Origin: Candidatus Thiodiazotropha sp. (ex Monitilora ramsayi)
Lineage (GTDB): Bacteria; Pseudomonadota; Gammaproteobacteria; Chromatiales; Chromatiaceae
Direction of reading: 5' to 3'
Length of the DNA: 64,000 bases
Assembly: GCA_025655575.1 (NCBI GenBank)
Contig: JAHXIP010000017.1
Location: 1-64,000, forward strand
The notes beneath the pieces are model-generated. The model worked only from the letters and a program-made list of their open reading frames with translations. It ran no database searches and was not told the DNA's origin. A program made the translations under genes and the position numbers. Below, one piece after another: positions 62,826 to 64,000 of this stretch. How positions within the stretch are numbered: position 1 is the stretch's first letter; each line of letters opens with the position of its first letter.

Positions 62826-64000
62826 ATGATTCGTAGATCTTTTTTGGTGTTCGTTGGTTTTCTTGTACTCATTTCCGGACAATCTGCATACGCTGAAGGC
62901 AGTTTTCAGGTAGGGCTCAATCAACCGCTGTTAGAGGAGAGCAACGGTAGTGGCTTCCCAATGTACATCGATGTCCTCTCTGTGGGAGAAGTCATCAATG
63001 TCTCTGCCTGTGGTCAAGGCGACGATACACACGATATCCGCATACAGATTTTCGACCCGGATAGTCTCTCGGTACTGGATACGACTCTGACAGATGGTAA
63101 TGTCAGCTGCACGGACCCATTTACCGCGCCACTGACGAATCCTGTACGCTACACGACACTGAAATCGGGTAGTTATGAGATTCGGCTGAACAACGAAAAC
63201 GGTACAGAACTCTACAGATTCGATATCAGTGTGACGCCGGACGCTGTCACCAATCCTGATCCAATAGCCAGTGCCGGTCGCCTCTGGGCCTACCAATGGG
63301 GTTTTTACACACACTCATTCGGGGAAGCGGCCTCCACCGATTCAGATTACTATCCCTTAGTACCTGGTGGCCGTACGAATACCAACTATGTTTGGAAGCT
63401 GGATCTCAACAAGTTTTCCGGCAATCTGTATGTGCTCAGTGCAAATGATTTGGGTGTGGATGCGCCTTATTCGGGATACAGCATTCCAACTGCAACGGGC
63501 AGTGTGACACCGAAGTTTCCGATCTATGTGAATTTTCCAGCAGTGGCTCAGTCCCGCCCGGACGACCCTCCGGTCATCAGCGGCTTTCGGTTTATCGATA
63601 ATGCCGATGTGGATTTCGGTATAACGCCCACTACCTCACCGGGTGTCCAGGACAGCGGTAACTTTGAATTTACCAGTGATGTTGAAGGGACCTACTCCAT
63701 CATTATCGATACGGATAGTAACGGCGTATATGGCGCCAACGACAAGCTCATACTCGGCAATGCCGTCGTTGGGCCAAACCAAGTGTCCTGGTCAGGCGAC
63801 GATGCGGATGGCAATCCACTGCCTGTAGGCACCTACAACGCCCGGCTTCAATTACGACTGGGTGAGTATCATTTTATTGCCGAAGATGCAGAGACGAGCG
63901 GCGGCCTGGGAGCTCCAGGCGGAGAAGAGGGCTTGACTGTCTATATCGCCAACAGTGATGGCAGTGTGACAGATACCTACGTCTACTGGGATGATGAGAC
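62826..64000 (+). CDS. Large secreted protein, N-terminal part (truncated by window edge)
   Basis: An open frame from ATG 62826 to the right edge (391 complete codons) without a stop. It has a signal peptide (MIRRSFLVFVGFLVLISGQSAYA) and then beta-rich, Asp/Gly-rich sequence. A segment near residues 295-335 (GTYSIIIDTDSNGVYGAND, VSWSGDDADGNPLPVGTYNA) resembles the FlgD/Ig-like domain that supports extracellular surface proteins. The rest is not recognised and the C-terminus, which would show an anchor, is outside the window. Likely an adhesin or surface protein. Confidence 0.75.
   Translation, partial: MIRRSFLVFVGFLVLISGQSAYAEGSFQVGLNQPLLEESNGSGFPMYIDVLSVGEVINVSACGQGDDTHDIRIQIFDPDSLSVLDTTLTDGNVSCTDPFTAPLTNPVRYTTLKSGSYEIRLNNENGTELYRFDISVTPDAVTNPDPIASAGRLWAYQWGFYTHSFGEAASTDSDYYPLVPGGRTNTNYVWKLDLNKFSGNLYVLSANDLGVDAPYSGYSIPTATGSVTPKFPIYVNFPAVAQSRPDDPPVISGFRFIDNADVDFGITPTTSPGVQDSGNFEFTSDVEGTYSIIIDTDSNGVYGANDKLILGNAVVGPNQVSWSGDDADGNPLPVGTYNARLQLRLGEYHFIAEDAETSGGLGAPGGEEGLTVYIANSDGSVTDTYVYWDDE

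Noticed and set aside
1..64000. CRISPR array, prophage or toxin-antitoxin loci
   Set aside because: No regularly spaced repeats, Cas genes, integrases, phage structural genes or paired small toxin/antitoxin genes were seen.

Overview
The window is chromosomal DNA from a free-living or facultatively symbiotic gammaproteobacterium. The recA-recX-alaS-lysC-csrA-tRNA-Ser-tRNA-Arg order, the ribD/ribE/ribBX/ribH/nusB/thiL/pgpA block and the xseB-ispA pair are classic gammaproteobacterial arrangements. The secreted DsrE-like protein, pyruvate phosphate dikinase, rhombosortase and TIR-bounded repeats would suit an order Chromatiales-type sulfur oxidiser, but that placement is an inference from gene content, not from a marker tree. 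Almost everything is housekeeping; no phage, CRISPR array, insertion sequence with a transposase or toxin-antitoxin pair was seen.

Layout. 1-7.5 kb: tail of a membrane transporter, recA-recX (bracketed by two copies of a short REP-like repeat), alaS, lysC, csrA and two tRNA genes with strong terminators; a repeated segment copies the tRNA-Ser 3' end and terminator in inverted orientation. 7.7-16.8 kb: a secreted DsrE-like protein, then a signalling locus with a receiver protein, a small membrane protein, a sodium:solute-symporter/histidine-kinase hybrid, a membrane sensor fused to a DEDDh exonuclease, a second receiver and a DUF294 CBS/nucleotidyltransferase protein. 16.8-24 kb: a LplT-Aas type acyltransferase fusion and a TetR regulator on the minus strand, facing a VIT/VWA protein with a GlyGly-CTERM tail and its own rhombosortase; four copies of a 13-bp palindrome lie between them. 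24-29 kb: a YaiI protein, an RhlE-type helicase behind a structured leader, an unknown protein and an orphan polysaccharide chain-length protein.

29-40 kb: glyA, nrdR and riboflavin synthesis (ribD, ribE, a ribBX with a degenerate cyclohydrolase half, ribH), nusB, psiE, a 265-bp MITE with perfect 28-bp terminal inverted repeats, thiL, pgpA, a retropepsin-like protease and folE2. 40-48 kb: ispA and xseB divergent from parE, a coiled-coil periplasmic protein, SCO1, ppx, a Nudix hydrolase and a NYN/cold-shock fusion. 48-64 kb: zwf-pgl-gnd oxidative pentose phosphate operon, an orphan pseudopilin, a small outer-membrane barrel, a bacteriohemerythrin, an MscS channel, dodecin, a BON-LysM protein, valS, ppdK and the start of a large secreted protein that runs off the right edge.

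The two places most deserving follow-up are the four-operator TetR / VIT-VWA / rhombosortase module (21.0-24.0 kb) and the symporter-kinase / sensor-exonuclease / DUF294 locus with two paralogous stand-alone receivers (8.5-16.8 kb). The palindromic elements at glyA-nrdR and nusB-thiL, both ending a few bases before a start codon that lacks a visible Shine-Dalgarno, are the best non-coding signals.
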